Assembly (NCBI GenBank): GCA_937871705.1
Contig: CALMOO010000510.1
Span: 21,515-28,480 of the forward strand
Source of the DNA: an uncultured Hymenobacter sp.
GTDB lineage: Bacteria > Bacteroidota > Bacteroidia > Cytophagales > Hymenobacteraceae
Direction: 5' to 3'
DNA: 6,966 bases
The translations under genes were made by a program, and so were the position numbers. A model generated the notes under the pieces. It saw only the letters and a program-made list of their open reading frames with translations, ran no database searches and was not told the DNA's origin. Shown here in pieces: positions 1 to 5,846 of this stretch (positions are counted from its first letter, which is position 1; every line of letters starts with the position of its first letter).

Positions 1-104
1 GCCTGAGTTTGTCGCGGCAGATTATGCAGTTGCACCGGGGCAGTATGCAGGTGCAGTCCACAGAGGGAGCAGGCAGCCAGTTTTATTTAGCATTCCCGCA
101 GTAA
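1..104 (+). CDS. Sensor histidine kinase, C-terminal end only (partial)
   Basis: Frame 3 is open from the window edge and ends at TAA 102-104. It gives 33 residues beginning LSLSRQIMQLHRGSMQV and ending QFYLAFPQ. This is the end of a GHKL-type HATPase_c domain: the tail of the second glycine box (the usual GLGLSLS) is followed by the helix that reads IMQLHGG in relatives, then the last two strands. That style belongs to classical HisKA-type kinases that phosphorylate a response regulator. The protein stops straight after the ATPase domain, so it carries no C-terminal receiver. The sensor and dimerisation domains lie upstream of the window. It points the same way as the sigma54 regulator at 509 but is separated from it by about 400 bp, so a shared transcript is uncertain. 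I am confident of the family and cannot say anything of the signal. Confidence 0.85.
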   Translation, partial: LSLSRQIMQLHRGSMQVQSTEGAGSQFYLAFPQ

Positions 105-142
105 TAGTTTCACCCTACCTAATTTATTTAAAGAGAGTTACA

Positions 143-187
143 CTAAGCTGTTGCATTCACTGGCTGCAATAGCCTTTAGCAGCTTGG
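143..187 (+). terminator. Imperfect hairpin, possible terminator of the upstream kinase
   Basis: CTAAGCTG (143-150) can pair with CAGCTTGG (180-187), with one G-T pair. Inside it TTGCA (151-155) pairs with TGCAA (165-169), leaving a nine-base loop and a ten-base bulge on the 3' side. It lies 39 bp after the kinase stop, where a terminator would be expected. No run of T follows, so it is not a classical intrinsic terminator. A competing hairpin GCTGC/GCAGC (163-167 with 179-183) is also possible. Confidence 0.25.
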
Positions 188-307
188 CATGAAGAAAACA
201 TACTTGTCGAAACTTATACTCACTGGTAAGTAGAATAAAAAATTGGCTACAAAATATTGACTATCATAAGCAATTACTCCAATAAGGGCCTTATTATAGT
301 GGAGGAC

Positions 308-337
308 TTGGTTAGCACGAGTGTGGTAGTAATCTTG
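308..337 (+). promoter_or_regulatory. Candidate Bacteroidota promoter (distal) for the sigma54 regulator
   Basis: TTG (308-310), a 19-bp spacer, then TAATCTTG (330-337). The Bacteroidota housekeeping consensus is TTTG or TTG about 17-23 bp before TANNTTTG, so the -7 box has one mismatch. It would leave a leader of about 165 nt before the ATG at 509. In an AT-rich region such matches occur by chance. Confidence 0.3.
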
Positions 338-392
338 ATGATTTAAGTAAGTTGGCTTATGCTTCTAATTAGCGAGAAAATAAGTAGCTAGT

Positions 393-406
393 TAGCAAAG
401 TCGATT
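393..406 (+). promoter_or_regulatory. Candidate operator, copy 1 of TAGCWAAGTCGATT
   Basis: TAGCAAAGTCGATT matches the minus-strand copy at 5490-5503 (TAGCTAAGTCGATT) in 13 of 14 positions. One copy lies upstream of the sigma54 regulator and the other upstream of the TPR kinase. The word is not an inverted repeat, so it would be read by a monomer or as half of a wider site. Function is inferred from recurrence only. Confidence 0.3.
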
Positions 407-438
407 AATTAAGGTAGACTGTGGCAATAAAAAATAGC

Positions 439-468
439 TTGATTATATGAAAAGTACGGGTTATTTTG
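439..468 (+). promoter_or_regulatory. Candidate promoter (proximal) for the sigma54 regulator
   Basis: TTG (439-441), a 20-bp spacer, then TATTTTG (462-468), which is the TANNTTTG box with one base missing. It would give a leader of about 35 nt. The repeated word at 393-406 lies just over 30 bp upstream of the -33 element, a workable place for an activator. Confidence 0.3.
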
Positions 469-508
469 CAAGATTAAAAGCTTAAACAGCACTTATCCCC
501 TAAGCCAG

Positions 509-3055
509 ATGCTAAGTGACCAAGTACCTGAGCTGACTATTCTTATTGTAGAGGATGAGTTCCTGATCGCGAGTGACCTACAGCGCATTTTGGAAAAGGC
601 CGGCTACCAAGTTATAGGACTGGCCTCATCGACCACCGAAGCCCGGTCGCTGGTCTTAAAGCAGGCCCCCACCATTGTCCTGCTGGACATCTTTCTCAAG
701 GGGAGTGAAACGGGCATTCAATTGGCTCAGTGGCTTGGTGCGTTGGATATTCCCTTTGTGTATTTGTCGGCCAATCTGACGGATAGTGTTCTCGAAGAAG
801 CAAAAATCACCCAACCCTTTGGCATCTTAAATAAGCCTTTTCAGGAAAAAGATGTACTCACCACGCTGGAAATCGCCCGCTATCGCCACGCCCATAGTGC
901 CGAGGCCAAGCTACGGCGCCAGCAGGAAATGCAGATGGCCGTTAACAACGCCATCATCACGATTCAGGACCGGGAAGAACTCTGCTTAGCCATCGCAACG
1001 GAGCTGGCGAAACTTGTGTCTTTCTGCTTGTTGAGTCTGCGCATCGATTTGCCGGATGAGACGGGCTATTACCGGATAATGCTGAAGCCGGTAGCCAGCG
1101 GTGGGTTTGTCCGCCTCTCTTTGCCTGCCTTGCTATGTGGCGAAGCGGCGGATGAGTTGCTGGCAGAACTGGGGGCAAAAGTGCCCGATAATGTTGGCGA
1201 GCAACCGGGTATTTTCCAACAGCAAGCCTTCGAGCAATTGTGTGCGTCCTCCCGCATGGCCCAAACCCTACGGGATAAGCGTGGGGTACGGGCGCTGGCG
1301 CTGTTTGCCGTGCGGTTGAAAAGTCAGTCACTCGTTAGCATCCAACTAGCTAGCCACGACCCAGCTGGGCTCACGCCGAAAGACTACGAAACGGTGAGCC
1401 TCCTCATGCCCCAAATTGCCCTGGCCTTAACTAATCTGCTTGCCAGTGAGGAAACGGAAGCCCGGCGTCGCCAGAAAACGGCAGAATTAGCGGTGGTCAG
1501 CGCCTTTCAAAACGGCCGAAATATGGCCGAAGTCATCCCACAGGTGGCACTAGCCATCCAGGAGTTGATGCCCGTAGACCTGCTTAGTCTCTTTCGGGTG
1601 GGACGGATTCTGGGCTCCGCGTCCCTCGACGCAACCGTTCAAAAGCAGGAGAGTCATTTTCTCCCCCTCACCGAAGAGGAGGTCGCCCTAGCTGCGCCGG
1701 CTCCACTCCCCGATTGGCAGCAACTCATCGCGGCCATGGAGCCCTGGCTGCTCGAACCCACGCTGAACGTGGGCACCCAGGCCGATGAAGCGAGGGAGCG
1801 CAACGCCGTGACGAAGCGCTACTGCGACTTGCTTGGCCTGAGGTCCTCGCTGTATGTGCCCATCATTATCAAGGGGGAGGCGGCCGCGGCTATTATTGTC
1901 GCCAGTAAGGTGGCCTTTGCTTATACGACCAAGGACTTAGCTGCCCTGCAAGACCTAAGCAGACAAATGGCGCTGGCGCTGGAAAACCTGCTTGCATTCG
2001 AACGCATCAAGACGCTGAGCGAGCATCTAGAGCAGGAAAGAATTTATCTGAAAGAGGAAATTAAGACTACGCATAATTTCGAGAAAATCATTGGCAGGAG
2101 CCCGGCCCTGCTGACGGTATTTAATCACATCACGCAGGTAGCCCCTACCGATTACACCGTCCTGGTGATGGGCGAAACGGGTACCGGCAAAGAACTCATT
2201 GCCCGGGCTATTCACAGCTTGTCGCAGCGCAAGGACCGGACCATGATTAAGGTGAACTGCGCAGCCCTACCCCCGCAATTGATTGAATCCGAACTATTCG
2301 GCCACGAGCGGGGCAGCTATACGGGGGCCACCGACAAGCGCATTGGTAAGTTTGAGCTAGCCCACGGAAGTACGCTTTTTCTAGATGAAATCGGCGAGTT
2401 ACCGCTGGAACTGCAAGCCAAGCTGCTGCGCGCCATTCAGGAAAAAGAGATTGAGCGTATCGGGGGCCAGACTACCCTTGTTGTTGACGTTCGTATTGTC
2501 GCGGCCACCAATCGTAACCTGTACCAAGAAGTCGCCGCCGGCCGCTTTCGCTCTGACCTCTACTACCGCCTCAACGTCTTTCCTATCACCGTGCCTGCGC
2601 TGCGCGAGCGGCCGGAAGACATTCTACCGCTGGCCATGCATTTTTTGCAAAAGGCCAGCAAAAAGCTCGGCAAACTACTCACGAGCCTGGCCAATTCATC
2701 ACTCCAGCAATTACAGCAGTACACTTGGCCGGGCAATATTCGCGAGTTGGAGCACGTCCTAGACCGAGCTGCCATTTTGGCCCAAACGTCGACCGTAGAA
2801 TTGGCCGAGCCCCTGCTGGCGGCCTCTGCCCCAAGCACTACTTTAAAAAACCAGGGGGCAGTTGCCATACCCAAGGAGACCAGACCCATGCAGGAAACTA
2901 TGCGAGAAGCAATCCTTACCGCACTAGCTCAATCGAACAACCGCATCCGGGGCCAGGATGGCGCAGCGGCACTCCTCCAGATAAAACCTACGACACTGGA
3001 AGCGCGCATGAAGAAGTTGGCTATCTATCTCCACACCGAGGTTAAGGGAGCTTGA
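509..3055 (+). CDS. Response regulator with two GAF domains and sigma54 activator AAA+ domain (FhlA/NtrC-like)
   Basis: A cytoplasmic enhancer-binding regulator that should hydrolyse ATP to open promoters held by sigma54 RNA polymerase. Residues 8-125 form a receiver with acidic pair E15/D16, phospho-acceptor D60, S87 and K109. Residues about 145-310 and 325-495 look like two GAF domains, possible small-molecule sensors. A coiled segment (497-520) leads to the AAA+ domain, which carries Walker A GETGTGKE (555-562), the sigma54-contact loop GSYTGA (602-607), Walker B TLFLDE (622-627), arginines R681 and R687, and WPGN (740-743). The C-terminus (about 798-840) is a Fis-like helix-turn-helix with GAAALLQIKPTTLEARMKKL. 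From GAF domains to HTH the plan is that of FhlA, with a receiver added in front; 848 residues fits. The ATG at 509 is the first start after an in-frame TGA at 440-442, and no Shine-Dalgarno is seen. The contact loop is odd: GAFTGA is usual. Target genes are unknown. Confidence 0.93.
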   Translation: MLSDQVPELTILIVEDEFLIASDLQRILEKAGYQVIGLASSTTEARSLVLKQAPTIVLLDIFLKGSETGIQLAQWLGALDIPFVYLSANLTDSVLEEAKITQPFGILNKPFQEKDVLTTLEIARYRHAHSAEAKLRRQQEMQMAVNNAIITIQDREELCLAIATELAKLVSFCLLSLRIDLPDETGYYRIMLKPVASGGFVRLSLPALLCGEAADELLAELGAKVPDNVGEQPGIFQQQAFEQLCASSRMAQTLRDKRGVRALALFAVRLKSQSLVSIQLASHDPAGLTPKDYETVSLLMPQIALALTNLLASEETEARRRQKTAELAVVSAFQNGRNMAEVIPQVALAIQELMPVDLLSLFRVGRILGSASLDATVQKQESHFLPLTEEEVALAAPAPLPDWQQLIAAMEPWLLEPTLNVGTQADEARERNAVTKRYCDLLGLRSSLYVPIIIKGEAAAAIIVASKVAFAYTTKDLAALQDLSRQMALALENLLAFERIKTLSEHLEQERIYLKEEIKTTHNFEKIIGRSPALLTVFNHITQVAPTDYTVLVMGETGTGKELIARAIHSLSQRKDRTMIKVNCAALPPQLIESELFGHERGSYTGATDKRIGKFELAHGSTLFLDEIGELPLELQAKLLRAIQEKEIERIGGQTTLVVDVRIVAATNRNLYQEVAAGRFRSDLYYRLNVFPITVPALRERPEDILPLAMHFLQKASKKLGKLLTSLANSSLQQLQQYTWPGNIRELEHVLDRAAILAQTSTVELAEPLLAASAPSTTLKNQGAVAIPKETRPMQETMREAILTALAQSNNRIRGQDGAAALLQIKPTTLEARMKKLAIYLHTEVKGA

Positions 3056-3063
3056 CAGTTAGC

Positions 3064-5346
3064 TTAGCTAGCGACACTTAGGACCCGGGCGGGCGCACTG
3101 GCTACCTCAAACCGCAAGCTGATTTGTACCCCGTTAGTTTGGGTGATGGTCAACTCAGCCTCCAGTTGTTTGCTCAGGCCCTTAATCATCGTCATCCCCA
3201 AGGTGCGCCCCTGTTCCAGGCGAACTCCTGCGGTTATTCCTATTCCATCGTCGGCAATGGTCAACCGGTAAAATTGGTCCGGTAGCTGGTCGAGGGTAAC
3301 AGTAATGATCCCAGGCTGTTCTCCAGGAAAAGCGTACTTCAAGGAGTTAGTTACAGCTTCGTTGATAATCAGCCCGAGCGGCGTAGCCAGTACCACACTT
3401 AACTCCACGGGCTCAATGACCACCTGCTGCCGCACAGTAGCTTGTCGATTGAAGCACGTGATGAGATAGACCACGATGTCGTGGATATACGCCGACATAC
3501 CTACACCGGTCATATTCTCGGACTGATATAATTTCTGGTGCATTAGGGCCATGGCATGCACCCGATTTTGGCTTTCCCGCATTGCCCCCAAGGCCACCGG
3601 GTCTGTCAGAAAATCAGCTTGCAGGTTTAACAGGCTCTTGATAATCTGCAGGTTGTTTTTCACCCGGTGGTGAATTTCCTTTAGCATCCACTCCTTTTCT
3701 GCCAACAGCGTTTCTTTCTCGCTCACCACTTGCGTGAGTGAGCGGTTCTGCTGATTAATTTCCAGTTGTTTGCTTTCTAGGATTCGGTTGCTGCGCTGTT
3801 TGAGGCGGTAGCGGTTGTAGCTTACCCCTAACAACAGGGTAAGCAGGATGGCGCCGGCCAGAAAAGCGTTGCGCTGAAACTCGCGTTGCAAGCCTAGTTT
3901 GGTAAGTAAGGTAATATTCTGCTCTTTCTTCTTGGTGTCGTACTGAATTTCCAGCGTGGCGATCTGCTTATTTTTGATATCAGTTGATATGGAGTCTTTT
4001 AAGGTTTTATATTGCTGGAAGTGTGCAATGGCGGCGGGAAACCTAGCCTGCGCTGAATCGACCTTAAACAGCAGCAAGTGGATGTCGGCTTTGCCCAACA
4101 AGTAGCCGCCGAGCGTATGCAACGCCAGCGCTTTCTCCAAATAGTTCCGCGCTTTGTCGTATTGCTTCGTGCATAAATAAAACCTGCCAGCGCCCTGATA
4201 GATAAACATTTTATCCAAATCTTCCGTGGCTTCATTATTGGCCATGCTCAGCAGTTGCTTATAGTATTTCTCAGCAATGTCCAGTTGCTTCAGGGCCAGG
4301 TAGCATTCCGCCAAATAAATAGCCATGTTCCTGTTCACAAGCTGAGCGGCGCCAGCACCCAGGTAATCAGCGCGTTGCTGATAGGCAAGAACTTTAAGCA
4401 AGCCCTGCAGGGCTTGCTGAGGCTTTTTTTGACTTATCAAGATTCTAGCTATTTCCCCAGCGTTATTCGCCATATAATATTCATTGTGGGTCAGCTGCGC
4501 ATTTCGCAGGCCTTTGCCAAAGGAGTTGATAGCTTGACCGTCTTGGTTTAGTTCATGGTACACGAATCCTAGCCGCCAATAAAAGACCCGTATGTCGCTG
4601 GTATCCCGGGTGGCTTTGGCAGTTTCGATAGCGGCTAAGCCGTACCGCAGCGCCTCCTCGTAATTGCCCATTTGCCGGTGAGCACTCAGTAGCAAGTCGT
4701 AGGTGTAGTGCAGCCTTTTGTTCCCGCTGGCGTGATAAAGAGCGAGTACTTCCCGTAACTCTTGCAATGCCTGCACTGAATTACCCTGTAGTAGGTGCAT
4801 GTCGGCAATTGTTTTGAGCATGTAGCCTTCTCGGCGCTTGTCGCCCGCCTGCCGGTACAAGGCCCGCGCTTGCTGGCAGCACTGAATAATGCTAGGCAAG
4901 CCCGCGCCGGTGCGAGGATACGAGTAGGTTAGCAGATACCACCCGAAGGCTTCCAATTGCCGATTGCCGTGCTGCTTGCTCTGCGTTAAGCCAGCTTGAA
5001 CAAGGGAGGTGCCGCCGGCTTCATCACCTGCCGCCCAGGCTAGTCCTCCTAATAGATAAGTGCTTTGTATTTGCCCGGGAGCGTAGTGCAACTCAGCGCT
5101 TAGCAACTGCGCCTGCTTGGCATAAAGCGCGGCCCTATCCAGCTTGGTGCGTAGTCCGTTGGCGTTGTCTATAAAGTATTGGCCTGCCAGCAGCAGCAGA
5201 TTTACCCGGTTCGTATCGGGTAAACTCTTCCGTAGCAATGCCTGCACACTGTCGGCCGCTGCCTTACTGGGCCGTGGGTCTAACGGCTCCGCCTGTGGCG
5301 ACCAGCCAATGACCAAGAGAAGTAGTAAGAGCGCGAAAGTCTTCAT
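3064..5346 (-). CDS. TPR-repeat sensor histidine kinase, HisKA_2 type
   Basis: A membrane sensor kinase. Residues 1-19 are a signal peptide (a run of leucines, then SPQA with likely cleavage before E20). Residues about 60-455 are helical repeats of TPR type, with clear units such as GNYEEALRYGLAAIETA and KQYDKARNYLEKALAL. They should lie in the periplasm. A linker rich in K, E and Q leads to a membrane helix (about 494-513), then a cytoplasmic coiled coil (514-556). The HisKA_2 box EIHHRVKNNLQ puts the phospho-acceptor at H560. The ATPase has the N box NEAVTNSLKYAF (N662-F673), the G1 box DDGIGI (699-704) and the G2 box RTLGMTMIKGL (714-724), so it looks catalytically intact. No receiver is attached. 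An in-frame TAG ten bases upstream fixes the ATG at 5346. Its stop lies 8 bp from that of the convergent sigma54 regulator, a plausible but unproven partner. The TPR ligand is not known. Confidence 0.93.
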   Translation of the reverse strand: MKTFALLLLLLVIGWSPQAEPLDPRPSKAAADSVQALLRKSLPDTNRVNLLLLAGQYFIDNANGLRTKLDRAALYAKQAQLLSAELHYAPGQIQSTYLLGGLAWAAGDEAGGTSLVQAGLTQSKQHGNRQLEAFGWYLLTYSYPRTGAGLPSIIQCCQQARALYRQAGDKRREGYMLKTIADMHLLQGNSVQALQELREVLALYHASGNKRLHYTYDLLLSAHRQMGNYEEALRYGLAAIETAKATRDTSDIRVFYWRLGFVYHELNQDGQAINSFGKGLRNAQLTHNEYYMANNAGEIARILISQKKPQQALQGLLKVLAYQQRADYLGAGAAQLVNRNMAIYLAECYLALKQLDIAEKYYKQLLSMANNEATEDLDKMFIYQGAGRFYLCTKQYDKARNYLEKALALHTLGGYLLGKADIHLLLFKVDSAQARFPAAIAHFQQYKTLKDSISTDIKNKQIATLEIQYDTKKKEQNITLLTKLGLQREFQRNAFLAGAILLTLLLGVSYNRYRLKQRSNRILESKQLEINQQNRSLTQVVSEKETLLAEKEWMLKEIHHRVKNNLQIIKSLLNLQADFLTDPVALGAMRESQNRVHAMALMHQKLYQSENMTGVGMSAYIHDIVVYLITCFNRQATVRQQVVIEPVELSVVLATPLGLIINEAVTNSLKYAFPGEQPGIITVTLDQLPDQFYRLTIADDGIGITAGVRLEQGRTLGMTMIKGLSKQLEAELTITQTNGVQISLRFEVASAPARVLSVAS

Positions 5347-5391
5347 GCTAGCCGACTAAGTCATATTCTCCTGACAAGGTACGCGGGCTGG

Positions 5392-5420
5392 CAAACGTAG
5401 CCCTCACTTAGTGGCAGCAA
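5392..5420 (-). promoter_or_regulatory. Bacteroidota-type promoter of the TPR sensor kinase
   Basis: On the minus strand TTG (5420-5418) is followed after 18 bp by TACGTTTG (5399-5392), a full match to the TANNTTTG -7 box at accepted spacing. Transcription would begin near 5386, leaving a leader of about 40 nt before the ATG at 5346. The leader has AGGAGAA (5371-5365), but it is about 18 nt from the start codon, too far for a normal Shine-Dalgarno. Confidence 0.6.
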
Positions 5421-5434
5421 TAAGAGCAGTAAGT

Positions 5435-5442
5435 AGTCGATT
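5435..5442 (+). promoter_or_regulatory. Candidate operator core AGTCGATT, copy 2
   Basis: This octamer repeats the core of the sites at 399-406 and 5490-5497. It lies about 15 bp upstream of the -33 element of the kinase promoter, and faces the 5490-5497 copy as an inverted pair with centres 55 bp apart. Only the eight core bases match here. Function is inferred. Confidence 0.25.
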
Positions 5443-5489
5443 TTCAAGAGTATTGCCCGGCTAAAGTTAGTGGCGTCATTAGCTGTGCC

Positions 5490-5503
5490 AATCGACTTAG
5501 CTA
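5490..5503 (-). promoter_or_regulatory. Candidate operator, copy 3 of TAGCWAAGTCGATT
   Basis: TAGCTAAGTCGATT on the minus strand matches 393-406 in 13 of 14 positions. It lies about 70 bp upstream of the kinase -33 element, in the same orientation to its gene as copy 1 has to the sigma54 regulator. It directly precedes, reading on the minus strand, the TGGCAC word at 5490-5485. Confidence 0.3.
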
Positions 5504-5586
5504 GTAGGTCTCCATTTACTGCAACACGTATGGGTGCCTGAAGCGGCAACGTAGTTGGCAGTGGCTAAGCACTAGCCTCCACTCCG

Positions 5587-5600
5587 TTGGATATATCCAA
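5587..5600. repeat. Perfect 14-bp palindrome TTGGATATATCCAA
   Basis: The sequence equals its own reverse complement over all 14 bases, with no spacer. The symmetry suits a dimeric DNA-binding protein better than an RNA hairpin, since there is no room for a loop. It lies about 260 bp upstream of the hydrolase ATG at 5847 and about 240 bp upstream of the kinase start. The binding protein is unknown. Confidence 0.5.
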
Positions 5601-5757
5601 AAAACGCCGGGTTTGGCATTGAAGATAGGGAACCCTGTAGTGGTGCCTGAAAGTGCCTTTCTAACGCTTAAGCAGGGTTTTGGACCTTGGATTTAGCTTT
5701 TTGCAGGTAGTTGGTATAGAGGTTGGATTGAGAGATGGCAAGCGGGCAAGACTATTT

Positions 5758-5769
5758 CCCAGCGCTGGG
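5758..5769. repeat. Perfect 12-bp palindrome CCCAGCGCTGGG
   Basis: A self-complementary GC-rich word 77 bp upstream of the preferred hydrolase start and 14 bp upstream of the alternative ATG at 5784. GCAAGC (5738-5743) and GCTTGC (5771-5776) form a looser inverted repeat around it. It could be an operator or a small leader hairpin. No T run follows, so a terminator is unlikely. Confidence 0.4.
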
Positions 5770-5846
5770 GGCTTGCTCAAATTATGGCGCTGGTAACACC
5801 TGCCAGTTGGCCGATTTCATTTTATCCCCCTCACCATGCCCTCCTC

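Larger units (their letters stand above)
105..508. other. AT-rich intergenic region upstream of the sigma54 regulator
   Basis: No credible gene lies here. The stretch is visibly richer in A and T than the flanking coding DNA. It holds the hairpin at 143-187, two promoter-like sequences (308-337 and 439-468), a weak 9-bp inverted repeat CTAATTAGC/GCTAGTTAG (365-373 with 387-395, one G-T pair), and the word TAGCAAAGTCGATT (393-406) that nearly recurs upstream of the TPR kinase. Two mini-ORFs are present: 189-233 (MKKTYLSKLILTGK) and 447-485 (12 residues). Neither has a clear ribosome site and neither is called a gene. The length suggests regulated transcription of the downstream regulator. Confidence 0.6.
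5347..5846. other. Divergent intergenic region between TPR kinase and hydrolase
   Basis: About 500 bp between divergent genes, with no convincing coding content. The half nearer the kinase holds its promoter (5392-5420) and the two AGTCGATT sites. The half nearer the hydrolase holds the perfect palindromes at 5587-5600 and 5758-5769, and a 10-bp direct repeat GGTGCCTGAA (5533-5542 and 5642-5651). I found no good TTTG/TANNTTTG promoter for the hydrolase. A 62-codon minus-strand reading frame (5361-5549) overlaps the kinase promoter, has no recognisable features and is not called. Confidence 0.6.

Noticed and set aside
365..395. 9-bp inverted repeat CTAATTAGC/GCTAGTTAG as a terminator or riboswitch stem
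   Set aside because: AT-rich stem, 13-base loop, no T run and no riboswitch-like conserved core; likely chance in AT-rich DNA.
957..1331. 124-codon minus-strand reading frame inside the sigma54 regulator
   Set aside because: It is an antisense shadow of a GC-rich gene, with low-complexity Arg/Pro/His composition and no domain.
3041..3056. GTTAAG-ggag-CTTGAC hairpin at the end of the regulator gene, considered as a terminator
   Set aside because: A 6-bp stem with a G-T pair and no T run on either strand is too weak.
5361..5549. 62-codon minus-strand reading frame upstream of the TPR kinase
   Set aside because: It covers the kinase promoter and candidate operators, shows no recognisable motif, and its leucine run is preceded by charged residues unlike a signal peptide. 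Most likely chance.
5533..5651. 10-bp direct repeat GGTGCCTGAA flanking about 100 bp, considered as a target-site duplication around a small mobile element
   Set aside because: The enclosed DNA has no terminal inverted repeats and no coding potential, and a repeat of this length is not rare by chance in 500 bp.
5700..5725. TTTG (5700-5703) with TATAGAGGTTG as a promoter for the hydrolase
   Set aside because: The spacing is only about 11 bp and the -7 box has several mismatches to TANNTTTG.
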